This document shows positions 13,622 through 14,753 of a stretch of 14,753 nt of DNA, in pieces (positions within the stretch are counted from its first letter, which is position 1; each line of letters starts with the position of its first letter). A program made the translations under genes and the position numbers. This DNA comes from Candidatus Avelusimicrobium ruminicola. GTDB lineage: Bacteria > Elusimicrobiota > Elusimicrobia > Elusimicrobiales > Elusimicrobiaceae. Below the pieces are notes generated by a model. The model did no database searches and was not told the origin of the DNA. It saw nothing but the letters and a program-made list of their open reading frames with translations. The stretch covers positions 1 through 14,753 of the forward strand of contig ONQH01000008.1 of assembly GCA_900319885.1 (NCBI GenBank), given 5' to 3'.

Positions 13622-14753
13622 TTAGCGTGCTAACAAGTGTTGGGCGGCGGCAATCAGGTCTTGCAAGTGCGCCTGACTTACATACGTTTCCGCATAAATT
13701 TTGAGGATGTTTTCTGTGCCGGACGGACGCACTAAAAACCACGATTTTTCCAGATAGACTTTCAGCCCATCCGTATCACGGACGCGCAGGACCTTTTCTC
13801 CGGCTACTTCTTTAACTGACGAAATATCGGCCGCTTTCAGGGCCTTGACACGCGCTTTGGTTTGCTCATCTGTGGGCACGTCTACGCGAGTATAATACGG
13901 GGTGCCGTAAGTATCCGTCAGTTTATTATAAAGCGCGGCAATATCTCCTTCGCAAGCGGTAATTTCCATAAGTAGGCATACTGCAAAAATTCCGTCTTTT
14001 TCGGTCGTCCAACCGCTTACAGACATCCCGGCACTTTCTTCGCCCGCCAATACATATTTCCCTTCCCGCAGACCGGGTACAAAATACTTAAAACCCACGT
14101 TCACTTCATCTAACCCCAAATGATGAGCCCGGGCCAGTTGATCCAGCAAGAACGTAGTGCCTAACGTGCGGCCAATGGCACTGGCACCCGGCACTTTATG
14201 ATGACGTTGCAAATAATCCGCCATAACGCATAAAGCATGGTTGGGCGAAATAAGTCCTCCCTGGGGGGTGGCGCACCCAAAACGATCGGCATCCGGGTCG
14301 CTGGCTCCGGCAAAATCATACGTCCCTGCCTCTACATATTTAATAAGCGCAGACATGGGGTATTTAGAAGAGGGATCCATGCGGATTTTGCCGTCGTGAT
14401 CTATCGGGATAAAATAAAAAGTGGGGTCTTGCTCGGTGCAAACAATATCTAGATTTTTTAACGCATATTTTTCCTTTAAGGCTTGATAAAAGGCTAAACT
14501 GGCCCCGCCTAACGGATGTACCGCAAATTTAAGAGAAGACGCCGCAATTTTGGCAAAATCAATCCGTTTGCCTAAGGCCGTAATATAAGGAGTGATGATG
14601 TCAGCCTCTCGTACGAAACCTTTAGCGCGCGCTTCTTCCAACGGAATAGATTTTATCGTTTCGGGATGTGCCATGTAGGCGTTGGCATACTTCTCAATTT
14701 TGCCGGTAAGTGTACTATCCGCCGGCCCCCCGTGCGAAGGGTTATATTTTAGG
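13622..14753 (-). CDS. pgm: Phosphoglucomutase (alpha-D-glucose specific), 5' end beyond the window
   Basis: Interconverts glucose-1-phosphate and glucose-6-phosphate, linking glycolysis with glycogen and sugar-nucleotide synthesis. The visible part is about 377 residues. The frame runs to the right edge: upstream of Met at 14674 it reads LKYNPSHGGPADSTLTGKIE, the conserved stretch after the phosphoserine loop in E. coli-type Pgm, so 14674 is not the start. Present are the metal loop GASDPDADRFG, the sugar loop GEESAGMS, and the C-terminal phosphate-binding RPSGTENILKIYAE. The catalytic TPSHNP loop lies outside the window. It is a distinct member of the superfamily from GlmM at 3000-4352. It converges on the broken exported-protein gene with one base between stops. 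Confidence 0.95.
   Translation of the reverse strand, partial: LKYNPSHGGPADSTLTGKIEKYANAYMAHPETIKSIPLEEARAKGFVREADIITPYITALGKRIDFAKIAASSLKFAVHPLGGASLAFYQALKEKYALKNLDIVCTEQDPTFYFIPIDHDGKIRMDPSSKYPMSALIKYVEAGTYDFAGASDPDADRFGCATPQGGLISPNHALCVMADYLQRHHKVPGASAIGRTLGTTFLLDQLARAHHLGLDEVNVGFKYFVPGLREGKYVLAGEESAGMSVSGWTTEKDGIFAVCLLMEITACEGDIAALYNKLTDTYGTPYYTRVDVPTDEQTKARVKALKAADISSVKEVAGEKVLRVRDTDGLKVYLEKSWFLVRPSGTENILKIYAETYVSQAHLQDLIAAAQHLLAR

Noticed and set aside
13622..14674. pgm as a complete 350-residue gene starting at Met 14674
   Set aside because: The frame continues upstream with the conserved KYNPxHGGPAD stretch of phosphoglucomutases, so the gene is truncated by the window edge.

Overview
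The window looks like ordinary chromosome from a moderate-GC bacterium. My best guess is a member of the Elusimicrobiota. The hint is the pilin-like protein at 7058-7567, whose processing site and first helix (GFTLIEILVV..., then ALPQYQKAVEK) are of the kind very abundant in Elusimicrobium genomes. This is inference from one protein; the housekeeping genes do not fix the phylum.

Left part, 1-6878, minus strand: one tightly packed operon in the transcription order hpt, ftsH, glmM, pdxJ, glmS, a small SEC-C zinc-motif protein, then a membrane protein cut by the left edge. The stop of one gene overlaps the next start (ATGA) at hpt/ftsH and glmM/pdxJ, and the glmS ribosome-binding site overlaps the pdxJ stop. 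GlmS and GlmM make glucosamine-6-phosphate and glucosamine-1-phosphate for peptidoglycan and LPS, PdxJ makes pyridoxine 5'-phosphate, Hpt salvages purines, and FtsH is the membrane quality-control protease.

Middle, 6879-7567: an intergenic stretch with palindromes and a good extended -10 promoter drives a single type IV pilin-like gene on the plus strand. It converges on mutL with 3 bases between the stop codons.

7571-11996, minus strand: mutS-mutL mismatch-repair operon (8-base overlap). MutL carries the endonuclease motifs, so this is the MutH-independent type of mismatch repair.

Right part, 11997-14753: a near-consensus promoter precedes a tRNA-Tyr(GUA) gene and a terminator-like hairpin. 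Next comes a hairpin-rich segment of about 170 bases bounded by an 18-base perfect direct repeat of the tRNA 3' end, then a strong terminator. An exported protein of unknown function follows, whose reading frame is interrupted by one in-frame TAA; the part after the stop holds a His/Asp motif reminiscent of protein-glutaminase or papain-like folds. Its end meets, with one base between, the end of a convergent phosphoglucomutase gene (pgm) that runs off the right edge.

Most of the window is housekeeping. The least explained parts are the tRNA-Tyr-associated repeat segment, the structured leader after it, and the broken exported-protein gene. I saw no CRISPR array, transposase or integrase.
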